DNA of 64,000 nt from Bog-473 sp963766995. GTDB lineage: Bacteria; Actinomycetota; Acidimicrobiia; Acidimicrobiales; RAAP-2. Position numbers and translations under genes: made by a program. Below the pieces are notes generated by a model. It saw nothing but the letters and a program-made list of their open reading frames with translations. It was not told where the DNA came from and did not search any database. Of this stretch, positions 15,804 to 24,189 are shown piece after piece. The stretch spans positions 124,001 to 188,000 of the forward strand of contig CAVYCE010000003.1 in the NCBI GenBank assembly GCA_963766995.1, read 5' to 3'. Each line of letters starts with the position of its first letter. Position 1 is the stretch's first letter.

Positions 15804-18652
15804 TCCGCCCTCACCGGCTTCCTGCGCCGGAGCAGCGAGATCACCCCAACAACCAAGAGAAACAACAACCCGGCTCCGGTCAGGGCGGTGGCTACATAGA
15901 GATGCGGTGGGCGATATCTGAACGTCACGATGACGTCGCCGGCCGGCACCCTCACCGCTTGCACCAGCCCGGATTCCGTGTCCGCCACGCCAGTGGCCCG
16001 TCCCCCATTGACCGAGACTTGGGCGTCCCAACCGTTGTCCCAGGCCACACCCCGGATCAGTGTGGTCGGTCGGTCTGCTCGAACTCGTATGGTCTCGGTG
16101 TTGACATCATTTGAAAGCACCCGGACCGATGCGGGCGTTCGGTCCTCTGTGTGGACTTGCGCCTGGTGATGGGTGATTCCGAACAAGGCGAGGTCTCCCA
16201 CGGCAGCCTGCCATTTCCATGGACCGGGACGAAGGGCAGCCGAGAGTGAGCCATTGAGTTCGTAGTACTGGTGGCCTATGTGCACCGAGATCTGATGGGC
16301 CGGAATCCGTCCAAATATGACCTGTGCCACCACTCCCACGGCATCGCCCGCCGGTAGCGGCGCCACCACACTTCTCGATCCTGACGCCAAAAGGAAAGGC
16401 TGGCCCCAGACGGTGACATTGGCCGTCGTGATGATGCCCATCCGAAGCACTGCGGTCGCACTGGGTTCGCCGAAGGACAGCACTGCATGGTCCGGATGTG
16501 CCACCTCTCCAAGGAACCAGGCATCGGTCTTTCCTGCCTTTAGCGTGGGCCGAGCCGGTGGGTTCGCCGGGTAGTCCGAGTCGTTGTACAGCGGCGAGAA
16601 ACCATTCGGGAGCGCGGGGTCAATGCCCCTGCTCTCTGGGATTTCGGTGGACCTCGTGCCCGATGCCGTTGGACTCGTCACCGGGATCATGAAGTACTCG
16701 GGGACAGTCAGAAACTCCTGGAGGTCGAGGCCTCGGAGTTGACCCGATTGCAGGGCCGAAATGTTGAGGTCTCCTCCCGCATGGGTCTCGGTGGCTTTGT
16801 TGTAGGTGGCGCTGACGATGGAGGCATAGCCACCCACCGAGGGCAGATTGGCCAATATGTTGTAGTCAGTCAGACCGTTGTCACCATAAGGGTCGGGCGA
16901 ATAACTCTGCGGGTCGAACATATCGAATCGGGCACCCGGAGCCAAGCGAATGGCCAGGGCATGCTCGGTCGGAGAAGAACCGGAGAGCACCGCATTGCTG
17001 GGCGTGTAGGTCAGCTGGCCGGTGCCGGCAACGAATCCGATATCCACCAACGCAAAGACACTGGCCAGTGTCAGCCAAAGCGCGGGACGGAGGTGATGAC
17101 GTACGACCACCACCAGGCCCGCCACGACACTGAAGGCCAAGGCCACCACGCTGGCCTCTCGAATCGTGTGCACGAGCGTCGGACTTGGATTGGTCTCGGG
17201 CAGGAAGCGAATGAACTCATCCGGAGCGGCAAAGGCCCACACCACAAGGCCCAGCACGACGACGGCGGGTACAAAGCCCACCCATCGGTCATAGGCGACC
17301 ATGTCGGGCTCTTCTTCAGGTGCGCGATCCAGCCAACCGGCGAACAACACACACATGGCCGTCGACACCCCGATCATGTTTCGGCTCTGCAAGCGCTGGT
17401 GACCGTAGAGCGGAATGAAATTAAAGACGTGCTCCAACGGGGTATAGGCCCCTAACGCGAACACCAACATCACGCCACCAACGACATACCAAGTCAGCCG
17501 CTCCCGCCGGACCAGACGGCTGGGCCACGACGGCCGCATTAGCGTGAACAAGCCAATGACGGGCAGGATCCCCACATAAATGCTGAGTTCCGGCAAGTTG
17601 TAATGCGAGGAAAAGGTGCGCTCTCCCAACCGGCCGAACCCACCGTAGAGATATGGCGCCAGACCGAGAAACAGGTCCTTTCGGGGATAACTGCCCGAAG
17701 CCGCGAAGGAGCCGCCGAGGGAGTTGCGCTGGGAATTGGCAATCGCATTCAGCCCGGGCAACCACTGGATGGCGGCCAGCGAAAGCCCCAACACTGCACC
17801 GGCGCCGACGCGGGTGATGACGCGCCACCAACTGCTCCAGCTCCGCCCGGTTGACGCCACGGTGTACATCACGACGATCAGGGACTCGTCGAGCATGGCC
17901 TCGGGTGCCCCGCCCAGAATGACCAGGGCCAGTCCCACCCCGAGCATGATGGACCAACGCCATCGGCCGTTGCGCACAATGTGGTGCACGGCCAGCAGCA
18001 TCCACGGGAGAGCCACGAATCCCTCGGTCATGTCGACGTGGTTGACCTGACCCAGCACCACGCCTGAGCACATGAAGGTCACCGAAGCCAGCAGGCTGGC
18101 CGCCGCGGACAACGCGAGAGCGCGCAGGAACGTATACATCCCGATGCCGATGCCCGAGAAGAGAATGACTTCGAGGGCGATCCACGCCACCCGATCCGGC
18201 AACACCGCGAAGAGCCCGTCCAGCGGGTAGAAGGCCCCAGCGTTGAAATCGGCCAGCAACGGTGTGCCGCTGAAGATGTCCGGATCCCAGAATGGGAGAT
18301 GGCCATGCTGAATGAGATGCCCCACCAGCACGTGGAGCGGGTAATTCTGCTGGAGGTTGTCGCCCGTCATCAACATGTGGCCACCCCAGGCGTCGGGCAC
18401 AATGAAGGCCGCGGCCGGGATGGCAATCAGGATGAGGTACGGCCAGATCGATCCTCGGCGTGACGGAATTGTGAGCACGTGCTGAAGAACTGCCTTCCCG
18501 TGAAGTCCCCCCGCCCGACACGGCACCGCTGAATCGGACGACCAGGTTTCCGGTAGCGAACTGGCCTGACTCTGATGTTCTGGGACGTAGCTGAGCGTCC
18601 GTTGTACGGGCCGAACCCTATCGCCACCCTTCATCGTTGCGGTTCGTTTCAC
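15788..18652 (-). CDS. YfhO-family large membrane protein
   Basis: A 954-residue protein with about 12-14 membrane segments between residues 70 and 560, followed by a large extracytoplasmic beta-rich region and one last helix near residue 930. The loop MLMTGDNLQQNYPLHVLVGH and WDPDIFSGTPLLADFNAGAFYPLD are typical of YfhO, a GT-C-like family linked in Firmicutes to glycosylation of lipoteichoic acid or to lipid decoration. Here its donor and target are unknown. The first 58 residues lack similarity to the family start; a GTG at 18478 (before LTIPSRRGSIWPYL) is a plausible real start. It ends inside egtD's 3' end. Confidence 0.82.
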   Translation of the reverse strand: MKRTATMKGGDRVRPVQRTLSYVPEHQSQASSLPETWSSDSAVPCRAGGLHGKAVLQHVLTIPSRRGSIWPYLILIAIPAAAFIVPDAWGGHMLMTGDNLQQNYPLHVLVGHLIQHGHLPFWDPDIFSGTPLLADFNAGAFYPLDGLFAVLPDRVAWIALEVILFSGIGIGMYTFLRALALSAAASLLASVTFMCSGVVLGQVNHVDMTEGFVALPWMLLAVHHIVRNGRWRWSIMLGVGLALVILGGAPEAMLDESLIVVMYTVASTGRSWSSWWRVITRVGAGAVLGLSLAAIQWLPGLNAIANSQRNSLGGSFAASGSYPRKDLFLGLAPYLYGGFGRLGERTFSSHYNLPELSIYVGILPVIGLFTLMRPSWPSRLVRRERLTWYVVGGVMLVFALGAYTPLEHVFNFIPLYGHQRLQSRNMIGVSTAMCVLFAGWLDRAPEEEPDMVAYDRWVGFVPAVVVLGLVVWAFAAPDEFIRFLPETNPSPTLVHTIREASVVALAFSVVAGLVVVVRHHLRPALWLTLASVFALVDIGFVAGTGQLTYTPSNAVLSGSSPTEHALAIRLAPGARFDMFDPQSYSPDPYGDNGLTDYNILANLPSVGGYASIVSATYNKATETHAGGDLNISALQSGQLRGLDLQEFLTVPEYFMIPVTSPTASGTRSTEIPESRGIDPALPNGFSPLYNDSDYPANPPARPTLKAGKTDAWFLGEVAHPDHAVLSFGEPSATAVLRMGIITTANVTVWGQPFLLASGSRSVVAPLPAGDAVGVVAQVIFGRIPAHQISVHIGHQYYELNGSLSAALRPGPWKWQAAVGDLALFGITHHQAQVHTEDRTPASVRVLSNDVNTETIRVRADRPTTLIRGVAWDNGWDAQVSVNGGRATGVADTESGLVQAVRVPAGDVIVTFRYRPPHLYVATALTGAGLLFLLVVGVISLLRRRKPVRADQQKG

Positions 18653-18784
18653 GTTGGTGACGACCAGATATCACCATGGTGACGGAAGTATCCTCTTGCT
18701 GTCGTCCATGCTTTGTTGAGGTTCCAGTCAGGAACGACGTGATCGGCAGCGCAACATCCGTTCGACGAGCGAGGCCTTCACTTC

Positions 18785-20377
18785 ATGCAGCAGGTGACGT
18801 CGAGTATCGAAGCGCCATCAGAAGCAGAGACGCCGCGTCATCGATCTTCTGCGCTCCCTCCAATTCGGCTGGGCAAGACCATGCTGCTTGGGTTGGTCGC
18901 CACCTTGGCTATCTGCATTGGCGCACTCCTGGGCGGTCTCCGATACGAGACGCATCTGCCCGGAGCCTGGTTCTTCGGGATGCCGGGAGGTCTGTTCGGA
19001 TCAGTGGGCTCGAATGCCATACGTCCACCCATCGACGCCATGATCGCCGTCTACGGCGGGCTTGCCCTCCTCACCCGAGTGTGGCTCGGCTTCCTGCGCC
19101 AGATCTCGTGGCGGCCCGGTTTCCCCGTGAAGAAGGTAGTCCTGGTCGTGGCCGTGTGGGCCATTCCAATTCTGTTGGCTCCTCCCCTCTTCAGCCGCGA
19201 CGTCTACAGCTACGCCGGCCAAGGGGAGATGGTCAGCCACCACATCAATCCCTACGAATACGGCACCGGTATTCTCGGCACTACGCCGTTCAACACCTTG
19301 GGCGACGTCGTGTGGACGGACACGCCAACGCCCTACGGCCCAACGTTCCTCGCCGTTGACGGAGCACTGGACCGGGCCTCGGGACATCGCATCCTTCCCG
19401 ACTTGGTGTTGCTGCGCCTGTTGGAACTGGCAAGTCTGGGCCTCATTGCGGCCTCGCTTCCCACGTTGGCCCGTTCCATGCGCCGCGACCCGGCCGAGAC
19501 CGTGTTGTTGGGAGCGGGATGTCCCCTCGTGCTCATGACGCTGGTGGGGGGCGCTCACAACGACGCCCTCATGATGGCGCTGTTGATGGCGGGTCTGGCG
19601 CTGGCGCAACGGGGCAGAACCGTGCCCGGCCTGGTGCTGTGCGCATTGGCCGCCGGCGTGAAGTCACCCGCCGCGCTGGGAGTGCTCTTTGTGGGTTGGG
19701 TCTGGGCCGGAGCCGGCGCGTCGGTGTGGCGCCGCCTCGCTCACACCGCACTCGCTGGCGTCATCGGGCTGTGCTCTATGGAGGTCATCACCTTGGTCTC
19801 GGGTACCGGCTGGGGCTGGATCCGATCGTCGACCGCGGCCGATCAGTCCTTCACCGGCGTGACGCCGGTAGACACGGCGGCCCGATTCATCACCTGGCTC
19901 GGCGATGTGGTGCGGCTCCACCTACCGCTGCTGGGGACGCGCAACGTGGTTGGAGTGGCCGGGCTCGTATTGGCGGCCGGAATCGGACTGTGGCTGTTGA
20001 CGCGGGCACCCATAGACGGGATCCCCCGCACACTTGGACTGACGCTGTTGGTGGTGGCGCTCTTGGGACCCATTCTGTGGTCCTGGTACGTGACCTGGGG
20101 TGTGATCGCTCTCGCCGCCGCCGCCTCACCCAGGTTGCGGCGTGGCCTGATCGTGTTGAGCACAGTCGAGGTCTTCGTGGGCGTTGGGTCGGTCCGCAGT
20201 ATCCCGATCACCATGTACGACGACGGACTCCTGGCCTCACTGATCCTGGTGGCGTCACTGATGGCCCTGATCATCATTCCGTTGGGCCAGTTCAGTCGCT
20301 GGCATCTCCCGGGTCTGCGCTGGCCAGCAGCCCGTGGTATGGCATCCCTTGCGCCGACCACTCGTCGTACAGATTAA
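18785..20377 (+). CDS. MptB-like polyprenol-phosphomannose-dependent alpha-1,6-mannosyltransferase
   Basis: A 530-residue GT-C membrane enzyme. After the first segments, LFSRDVYSYAGQGEMVSHH and NPYEYGTGILG carry the acidic residues typical of the family, followed by TPTPYGPTFLAVD, GGAHNDALMM and ALAAGVKSPAALG. In Corynebacteriales MptA/MptB build the alpha-1,6-mannan core of lipomannan from polyprenol-phosphomannose; a similar envelope glycan role is likely here. The ATG at 18785 is the best start, before a 45-residue soluble leader. Its last 86 bases overlap, tail to tail, the redoxin gene on the other strand, an unusually long antisense overlap. Confidence 0.87.
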   Translation: MQQVTSSIEAPSEAETPRHRSSALPPIRLGKTMLLGLVATLAICIGALLGGLRYETHLPGAWFFGMPGGLFGSVGSNAIRPPIDAMIAVYGGLALLTRVWLGFLRQISWRPGFPVKKVVLVVAVWAIPILLAPPLFSRDVYSYAGQGEMVSHHINPYEYGTGILGTTPFNTLGDVVWTDTPTPYGPTFLAVDGALDRASGHRILPDLVLLRLLELASLGLIAASLPTLARSMRRDPAETVLLGAGCPLVLMTLVGGAHNDALMMALLMAGLALAQRGRTVPGLVLCALAAGVKSPAALGVLFVGWVWAGAGASVWRRLAHTALAGVIGLCSMEVITLVSGTGWGWIRSSTAADQSFTGVTPVDTAARFITWLGDVVRLHLPLLGTRNVVGVAGLVLAAGIGLWLLTRAPIDGIPRTLGLTLLVVALLGPILWSWYVTWGVIALAAAASPRLRRGLIVLSTVEVFVGVGSVRSIPITMYDDGLLASLILVASLMALIIIPLGQFSRWHLPGLRWPAARGMASLAPTTRRTD

Positions 20378-21359
20378 GGAAGTCCTGTCCGAAGGGATCC
20401 TGGCCGAGCAGCGGCATGGCCGCCCTCCTCACCGTGAAGTCGTAGGGCGCCAGCTCGCTTGCCTGTTGGAGGTGAGCTCGGGCCATGGCCAATTCTCCCC
20501 GATTGTGCGCATCGGCCCCAATACGAAAGTGGAGGCGGGCCAAGACTTCGTCATTGCTCAGGTCGTGCACTGCCGCCCGTGCCTCCTCGGTGGCCACCGG
20601 CACCTCACCGTCGTTGACCCAGGAGCGGATGGCGTTCTGGTGCGGTGCCGACTGCACGCCGGTGAAGTCGCTGAAGAGATCGGACCCGAAGGCAATCCCG
20701 TTGGGCCGCACAATGTGATCGTCCTCATCGATCCACACGACGGTGGGCACATTGGAGATGGCGTAGAGCTCTGACAGCACGTGGTGGGAGTCATAGAGCA
20801 CCGGAAAGTCGATGTCCTCGGTAAAGGGCATGACATCTTCCGGCCTGTTGTCCATGGCCACCCCGATCACGCTGAAGCCTGATGGCCCAAGCTCATTGTG
20901 GAGCGCCTGCCACCCGGGCAGGTCGTAGCGGCAGCCGCACCAACTGGCGAAGGTGACCAGCAGGCGCTTTTGCCCCCGCCATTCCGACAGTGCATGCACC
21001 GTGCCGTTGAGGTCGGGCAATGAGAATTCAGGGGCGTGCAGGCCCGCGAGTGCGTCACGTCTGGCTTCGGGCTCCAGGGCCAGCGCAATCACGGGCACGT
21101 CGCTGGCCACTGAGCTGACCACACTGGCCCGGCCCAGCAGGCGGGCCACCTGGCTCAAATTGACCAAGTCGTCACGGACTACGGAAACCCGCGCATCGGA
21201 GGCCATTGGCATACACTCGTCGCCCCGGCACAGGCCCTCAGCCTTGAGCGTCCAACCCAAGATTTCGGGCAACACATCGGGCGCAACCCAGCACTGCCCT
21301 TCGACGCATGTTCCGTCCACCTCGTAAGGCACGCCAAGCAGGACCCGCAGTGGCGCCAT
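20292..21359 (-). CDS. Thioredoxin-fold (AhpC/TSA-TlpA type) protein with extra domains
   Basis: A 355-residue protein. Residues 1-50 contain two paired-cysteine segments, GTCVEGQC and LCRGDEC, in a module I do not recognise. Residues 107-260 form a TlpA/peroxiredoxin-like thioredoxin fold (APEFSLPDLNGTVHALSEWRG, VTFASWCGCRYDLPGW, VPTVVWIDEDDHI). The redox motif is Cys141-Gly-Cys143, not the usual CxxC. The C-terminal 60 residues look helical and TPR-like (AHNRGELAMARAHLQQASELAPYD). No signal peptide is seen, so it is likely cytoplasmic. It is the last gene of the eight-gene operon; its ATG overlaps the preceding stop (TAATG). It may act on thiol chemistry of the pathway or on oxidant defence. 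Confidence 0.75.
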   Translation of the reverse strand: MAPLRVLLGVPYEVDGTCVEGQCWVAPDVLPEILGWTLKAEGLCRGDECMPMASDARVSVVRDDLVNLSQVARLLGRASVVSSVASDVPVIALALEPEARRDALAGLHAPEFSLPDLNGTVHALSEWRGQKRLLVTFASWCGCRYDLPGWQALHNELGPSGFSVIGVAMDNRPEDVMPFTEDIDFPVLYDSHHVLSELYAISNVPTVVWIDEDDHIVRPNGIAFGSDLFSDFTGVQSAPHQNAIRSWVNDGEVPVATEEARAAVHDLSNDEVLARLHFRIGADAHNRGELAMARAHLQQASELAPYDFTVRRAAMPLLGQDPFGQDFLNLYDEWSAQGMPYHGLLASADPGDASD

Positions 21360-21796
21360 TAGTCCGCCAGGTCCGCCGCCGACGTGACCCGATCAGGTAA
21401 GAGGCGGATGAGCAACTCGCCGGGCACACCGTTGCGTTCGCCATATTCTTCCGCCCGTTCGCTGCCCATGTATCGGCCACCGATGCGCGCCGCCCACGTC
21501 CGGACTTGGGCCAGGTCGTCGATGATCTCCACCACCCCTTCCACCGTGACAAAGCTGAACGGCGGCTGCTCATCGTCGATGCACATGGCGGCGCGGCGGT
21601 CTCGGGTGAGATTGCGCCCCTTGATGGTGTCGCTGCCGGTGTTGAAGACCAGTGCGCCGTCGTCATCGACGACGAACCACACCGGAGCCACGTGCGGCCG
21701 GCCATCGGCTCGAACGGTGGCCAATTTCCCGGTGTGGGCGGGCAACGCCGTCAGAAAGGTACGCACCTCGGTGGCGCTCATGGGGCGATACGGCAT
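21359..21796 (-). CDS. PPOX-class F420/flavin-dependent oxidoreductase
   Basis: A 145-residue split beta-barrel protein. It begins MSATEVRTFL and has the typical strand series KLATVRADGRPHVAPVWFV, LVFNTGSDTIKGRNLTRD and SFVTVEGVVEIIDD, which bind FMN, FAD or F420 along the barrel. Actinobacterial relatives reduce substrates with F420H2. The start at 21796 (MPYRPMSATE) gives the normal length; the frame is open for 10 more codons. Within the minus-strand operon it sits 7 bp after the VOC gene and overlaps the redoxin start by one base. The cofactor cannot be fixed by sight. Confidence 0.87.
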   Translation of the reverse strand: MPYRPMSATEVRTFLTALPAHTGKLATVRADGRPHVAPVWFVVDDDGALVFNTGSDTIKGRNLTRDRRAAMCIDDEQPPFSFVTVEGVVEIIDDLAQVRTWAARIGGRYMGSERAEEYGERNGVPGELLIRLLPDRVTSAADLAD

Positions 21797-21803
21797 AACG
21801 ACT

Positions 21804-22187
21804 TCAGTCCTTCCAGGTCGTGGCATTCGCCTCGAATTCCTCCGGCGTCTGCACCCTAACGACGCAAAACAAGAGTCCGGCCGGGTCTCGCATCACCCAC
21901 CACGTCTGCACCTGCTCCACCTTGGTCGCGCCCAGGCGCTCTAACCGCGCCACCTCGGCATCGACATCATCGGTCTCAATGTCGAGATGGACCCGTGCCG
22001 CGGTGTCGTTCCCGGTGCGCTGCACCATCATCCGCAGCCCGCCCGTGAGGTCATCGAACTCGATGTAGTCGCCATCGGTACTGTCTGAAGCGGTCGTGCC
22101 CAGTGCGCCCGACCAGAACGTGGCCACGTCGCGAAACACGGCATCCGGCACGTCGATCAGCGCAGAGGTGAGTCGGCTTCGATGCAC
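21804..22187 (-). CDS. VOC-superfamily (glyoxalase-like) protein
   Basis: A 127-residue two-module beta-alpha-beta-beta-beta protein. It shows AVFRDVATFWSGALG, DYIEFDDLTGGLRMMVQRTG, ARVHLDIETDDVDAEVARLERLGATKV and the C-terminal WWVMRDPAGLLFCVV, the typical order of actinobacterial VOC-like proteins. His in RVHLDIET and the second-half strand could bind metal, but the full metal triad is not certain. Such proteins act as isomerases, dioxygenases or drug-binding proteins. It lies between the NTF2-like and PPOX genes (12 and 7 bp gaps), so it is likely part of the same pathway. Confidence 0.85.
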   Translation of the reverse strand: MHRSRLTSALIDVPDAVFRDVATFWSGALGTTASDSTDGDYIEFDDLTGGLRMMVQRTGNDTAARVHLDIETDDVDAEVARLERLGATKVEQVQTWWVMRDPAGLLFCVVRVQTPEEFEANATTWKD

Positions 22188-22199
22188 GGTTTCGCCCTT

Positions 22200-22664
22200 C
22201 TAGTACGGCGTGCCGCCATTGGCCGCGTAGGTCGCCATCCAATCCAGTACCACCGGTCCGAAGTTGGCCGGGTTGTAGGCATCCTCTTCGGAAGAGAACT
22301 GCATGTTGCCGGCGTAGTGGAGCACGGTGATGTTGTGCGCCTGGTGCACCGAGCCATCACCAGGATCCTTGAACCGGTTCTCAATCCGGCAGATCCACCA
22401 ACCCTTCTCTTCATCGCACACACACCACGAATGGGGAAACGAGGTCATGGCCTTGTTGGGCCACTCCGCCATGGTGGCGGCGATCCACTCGTGTATGGCT
22501 TCACGACCGTGGAACTCACCGAACATGTGCTCCACATAGGTGGCGTCTTCGGTGAAGAGGTTGGCCCAGTCCCGCCACTCCCCCGTCTCGGCACAGCGGT
22601 TGGCCGTGTCAATGAAGTGCTGATGCGCCTGCTCCAGCTCGTCCCGGCTCCACCTGTTCGTCAT
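22200..22664 (-). CDS. NTF2-like (SnoaL/ketosteroid-isomerase fold) protein
   Basis: A 154-residue protein of the cone-shaped NTF2 fold: DELEQAHQHFIDTANRC (first helix), DWANLFTEDATYVEHMFGEFHGREAIHEWI, then strands SFPHSWCVCDEEKGWWICRIENRF and HNITVLHYAGNMQF. The family includes isomerases, dehydratases and cyclases. The acidic LFTEDATYVEH segment is where catalytic residues sit in relatives. I placed the start at the ATG that overlaps the upstream EthD-like stop (ATGA, 22661-22664), giving translational coupling; another in-frame ATG lies 5 codons earlier. It belongs to the eight-gene operon. Confidence 0.83.
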   Translation of the reverse strand: MTNRWSRDELEQAHQHFIDTANRCAETGEWRDWANLFTEDATYVEHMFGEFHGREAIHEWIAATMAEWPNKAMTSFPHSWCVCDEEKGWWICRIENRFKDPGDGSVHQAHNITVLHYAGNMQFSSEEDAYNPANFGPVVLDWMATYAANGGTPY

Positions 22665-23383
22665 GATTTGAGAATCCATTCACTCATGGTCACGCTGCGC
22701 ATGGTGGCCAGATCAATGAATGCAGTGATCTCCTCCACCATCTGCGTGAGATTGGCGTTCATTTTCTCCGGATCACCGTCGGCACAGTAGAAGAGCATGG
22801 GATCCGTCACATGCTCCAAGGACGGCCACGCCTCCTCCACAATGCCCCTGAACGGTGGTGCTCCTTCGGTGATGGAGCGGAACACGGCGTTGCGCACGTA
22901 GCGGCACCGGGGCTGGATGGCCTCGGTGATGGGTGAAATCCGAGTGTGCCACCGGGTCACCCATTCCTCATAGGTGAGATCCGGATGCTGCTCGAGCAGG
23001 GCCACGGTGAGCACTCCCGGTGAGCGCTCACCGTCGGGCCAATGGCGGGCCTCGGCCCATGGGCTATCGCCGTAGTCACGGTAGAGGGACTCCACGACCT
23101 GATAGCCAGCGACACGGACTGCGGTCCGGGTCAGCACCGCTTCATAGGGCGCTCGATAGTCGAGGGCATCGAGCCATACCGACACCAGTCCGTGCAGCGG
23201 AGTTTCCCCCTCCGGGGTGGGCATGGGAGCCGGGATGTCACTGTGGGTGTCGCGCACGTCGATGCTCAGCCCACGGGGATTGAGCGCCAGCAATTCTGGA
23301 GCAACCGTCTTGAGCATGACCGCTTCAGCCTCGGCCCGTGACGTCTCGGGGTCGAGCCAGACCAGGTAGATCAGCTTCTCCAT
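22661..23383 (-). CDS. EthD-like dimeric alpha-beta barrel protein
   Basis: A 240-residue protein made of two similar halves: residues 1-110 begin MEKLIYLVWLDPETSRAEAE, and residues 120-240 contain SPGVLTVALLEQHPDLTYEEWVTRWHTRISPITEAIQP, the classic EthD helix-strand with WHTRISP. EthD-type proteins are small alpha-beta barrels seen beside P450s, decarboxylases and ring-modifying enzymes; catalysis is unproven in most. The duplicated form is common in actinobacterial catabolic clusters. It lies 15 bp after the SDR gene and overlaps the NTF2-like gene by 4 bases. Confidence 0.8.
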   Translation of the reverse strand: MEKLIYLVWLDPETSRAEAEAVMLKTVAPELLALNPRGLSIDVRDTHSDIPAPMPTPEGETPLHGLVSVWLDALDYRAPYEAVLTRTAVRVAGYQVVESLYRDYGDSPWAEARHWPDGERSPGVLTVALLEQHPDLTYEEWVTRWHTRISPITEAIQPRCRYVRNAVFRSITEGAPPFRGIVEEAWPSLEHVTDPMLFYCADGDPEKMNANLTQMVEEITAFIDLATMRSVTMSEWILKS

Positions 23384-23398
23384 CTCAGGCCCAACCGC

Positions 23399-24187
23399 TC
23401 ACCAGGTGAGGTCCAACGCTTGGCGCATGGTGGCCTCGAAGTCGGCATCGTTCAACGTGCGACGGAGCTCGAGCACCATGGCGGCGTCGCTCCCGACCTC
23501 CACCCGCAATGGCGTCTCGGGATTCTCAATGGCATCGGCCACCGCATTGGCCACCAGCTCGGGGCCAGGTCGACCGCCCGGTCCGGTCAACTTGGCATCC
23601 GTGCCATTCCACTGTGTGTGCAGGTCGGAGTAGATAGCCAGACCGGGGTGATCGCCGTCGTGCTTCATGCCGGGTGCGATGTAGCCGGGCTCAATGATGA
23701 CAATCCGGATACCGAAATGTCCGAGCTCAAAGTGCAGCGTCTCGGACAGTGCTTCGAGGGCGTGCTTGCTGGCGGCGTAAGCCCCCTCAAGCGGCGTCCC
23801 AATTTTGCCCTGCACCGAACTGATGTTGACCAGTACGCCGCTGCCCCGCTCCCGCCACGTGGGCGCTACCGCCTGGGCCATTCGCAGTGGGCCGATCAGA
23901 TTCACTTCGAGTACACGTTGAAACAGATCCAGCGGATAGTCCTCAAGGGGACCGTTGCCATTTAGGCCGGCGTTGTTGACGATGGCGTCAAGTTCGCCGG
24001 CCTCAGCCAGGCAAGCCGCCACGGACGCTGTGTCGCTGACGTCAAGCGGGAGGATCGTGTCGACCGCGAGATCCTGGAGAGGTGCGATGTCGCGGGCCGT
24101 GGCCACCACCTGGTGTCCTCGAGCCGTCAGCACCTCTGCCGTGGCCCGCCCGATGGCGCGAGACGCTCCCGTGATGAGCACGCGCAT
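23399..24187 (-). CDS. Short-chain dehydrogenase/reductase
   Basis: A 262-residue NAD(P)-dependent oxidoreductase. The cofactor loop reads ITGASRAIGRAT at residues 5-16, NNAG is near residue 73, and the catalytic tetrad is visible as Asn, Ser in VNISSVQG near residue 120, and YAASKHALEALS near residue 137. Ala12 of the loop followed by Arg in ATARD favours NADP. It oxidises or reduces an alcohol/ketone of unknown structure. The next SDR upstream ends 2 bp before this start, so both are co-transcribed; they may work on successive oxidation states of one substrate. Confidence 0.9.
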   Translation of the reverse strand: MRVLITGASRAIGRATAEVLTARGHQVVATARDIAPLQDLAVDTILPLDVSDTASVAACLAEAGELDAIVNNAGLNGNGPLEDYPLDLFQRVLEVNLIGPLRMAQAVAPTWRERGSGVLVNISSVQGKIGTPLEGAYAASKHALEALSETLHFELGHFGIRIVIIEPGYIAPGMKHDGDHPGLAIYSDLHTQWNGTDAKLTGPGGRPGPELVANAVADAIENPETPLRVEVGSDAAMVLELRRTLNDADFEATMRQALDLTW

Positions 24188-24189
24188 CC

